Source: Deltaproteobacteria bacterium RBG_16_49_23 (GTDB lineage Bacteria > Desulfobacterota > BSN033 > UBA1163). From it: DNA of 35,506 nt. Each line of letters begins with the position of its first letter. Position 1 is the stretch's first letter. The position numbers and the translations under genes were made by a program. Location: positions 326 through 35,831 of the forward strand of contig MGQQ01000071.1 in NCBI GenBank assembly GCA_001798855.1, given 5' to 3'. A model generated the notes under the pieces. It ran no database searches and was not told the origin of the DNA. It saw nothing but the letters and a program-made list of their open reading frames with translations. This document shows, piece after piece, positions 34,592 to 35,506 of this stretch.

Positions 34592-35350
34592 ATGATGATT
34601 AATTTTTCCGAAGGAATCTCCCTAATCGATGCCCATGCCCATCTGGAAGAATTGAATGATCTTTCAGGTGCCCTCTCCGAAGCAAAATCTTCCGGGGTAA
34701 AAGGGATTGTTGCAGTCGGAATGGATCTTGATTCCAACAGGAGAACTCTGGAGATCACCCGAACAAACAGAGGGTTTGTTTTTCCTGCGATAGGTTATCA
34801 CCCCTGGGAGATTAAGGAAAATGAAGTAGAAGAGAATTTATCTTTCATCAAGGACCATATGCAGGAGTGTATCGCTCTGGGTGAAATAGGTCTGGATTAC
34901 AAAGTCCATGTGAAAAAAGATTTACAGTGGAAGGTGTTTGGAGAGATTCTTGACCTTGCCGTTGAATACGACAAGCCGGTGATCCTCCATTGCCGGTTTT
35001 CCCATAAGCGAACTTACGAGATGGTCGTGGAAAGGGCTATCAAAAGGGCCGTTTTTCACTGGTATTCAGGCCCTCTCGATCTTTTAGACAATATTCTTGA
35101 GAGCGGATTTTTCATCTCCGCCACCCCTGCCCTGGCCTATAGTCCTTTCCATCAGCAAGCCATTAAGAAGGCTCCCCTCGAAAGAATCCTCCTCGAAACC
35201 GACACCCCGGTCATTTACCAGGGAAAGGAATCAAGACCCAAGGGCGTCATGATTTCCCTGAAAGAAGTAGCCCGATTAAAAGATCTCGATTCCCTCTCTG
35301 TGGCCAAACAAACTACAACAAACGCCACCCAGTTTTTTCAGATTGGATAA
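34592..35350 (+). CDS. TatD-family metal-dependent hydrolase
   Basis: TatD proteins are metal-dependent nucleases (3'-5' exonuclease activity in E. coli TatD). The 252-residue TIM-barrel protein shows DAHAHL (13-18, metal ligands), GYHPWEI, ALGEIGLDY with the conserved Glu, VILHCRFSHKRT, HWYSG and LLETDTP, all family signatures. The length is normal and the end (ATQFFQI) is intact. It starts at ATG 34592 or ATG 34595. It is divergent from the lipoprotein gene and stands alone in the window; I give no tatD symbol because several paralogues exist in most genomes. Confidence 0.92.
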   Translation: MMINFSEGISLIDAHAHLEELNDLSGALSEAKSSGVKGIVAVGMDLDSNRRTLEITRTNRGFVFPAIGYHPWEIKENEVEENLSFIKDHMQECIALGEIGLDYKVHVKKDLQWKVFGEILDLAVEYDKPVILHCRFSHKRTYEMVVERAIKRAVFHWYSGPLDLLDNILESGFFISATPALAYSPFHQQAIKKAPLERILLETDTPVIYQGKESRPKGVMISLKEVARLKDLDSLSVAKQTTTNATQFFQIG

Positions 35351-35506
35351 AGTAATTAAAATTAGGACTTGACCTTATGTACACCACTAAGTCAGCTATT
35401 GTTTTCTTCCTGAAGTCGAGTTTTGACAGGAAAGACTCAAAAGCATAGATTACACTTTGTAATAGCAGGGGAATCTTCGGACAAACTATTTAGACCTTGT
35501 AGGGTG
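35351..35506. other. End of window, no gene seen
   Basis: No gene is seen. ATTAGGACTTGACCTTA (about 35362-35378) resembles the reversed GGTCAAGTCCTGA-type word often left at transposase loci. Confidence 0.3.

Overview
This window looks like chromosomal DNA of a Gram-negative (diderm), meso-diaminopimelate-type bacterium. It most resembles the former Deltaproteobacteria (Desulfobacterota-like). The reasons are an lpxC gene for lipid A, a MurE with the DNPR motif, a PBP3 carrying a PASTA domain, several lipoproteins, and intergenic spaces full of short palindromic repeats. The taxonomic call is an inference; no rRNA or tRNA gene is present to settle it.

Layout. At 1-900 there is a short toxin-antitoxin pair (361-887) in otherwise decayed sequence. 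From 1090 to 4403 three minus-strand genes follow: a small HTH protein, an lpxC whose product has a response-regulator receiver domain fused in front of the deacetylase, and a radical-SAM enzyme with an extra cysteine cluster. A plus-strand block (4519-7367) carries a sirtuin, an SH3-domain lipoprotein and a zinc-ribbon membrane protein. Converging on it are a YdjM-like membrane protein and an alpha/beta hydrolase.

The core (11207-30213, minus strand) is a complete division and cell wall (dcw) cluster in canonical order: mraZ, rsmH, ftsL, ftsI, murE, murF, mraY, murD, ftsW, murG, murC, murB, ddl, ftsQ, ftsA, ftsZ. A B12-type radical-SAM gene follows ftsZ. The mraZ promoter is visible as TTGACA-17-TATCAA, with three GTGG boxes at exact 10-bp spacing between it and mraZ, a good candidate for the MraZ autoregulatory operator. 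Together the genes make UDP-MurNAc-pentapeptide (murB-F, ddl), lipid I and II (mraY, murG), and the septal synthase (ftsW-ftsI with ftsL, ftsQ) organised by FtsA and FtsZ.

Divergent from mraZ is ligA. After it come a remnant of an alpha/beta hydrolase, a PIN-type toxin-antitoxin pair with its own promoter, a two-repeat protein of unknown function, a lipoprotein with a strong promoter, and a TatD-family nuclease.

The most notable observations are: (1) the receiver-LpxC fusion, which suggests phosphorylation-linked control of the committed step of lipid A synthesis; (2) the dcw operon, whose gene junctions are either tight (4-32 nt overlaps or an 8-nt gap) or opened by gaps of 56-234 nt that mostly hold palindromic repeats, including a nested composite element between murD and mraY; (3) the MraZ operator; (4) an ftsA ribosome binding site that matches the whole 16S rRNA tail.
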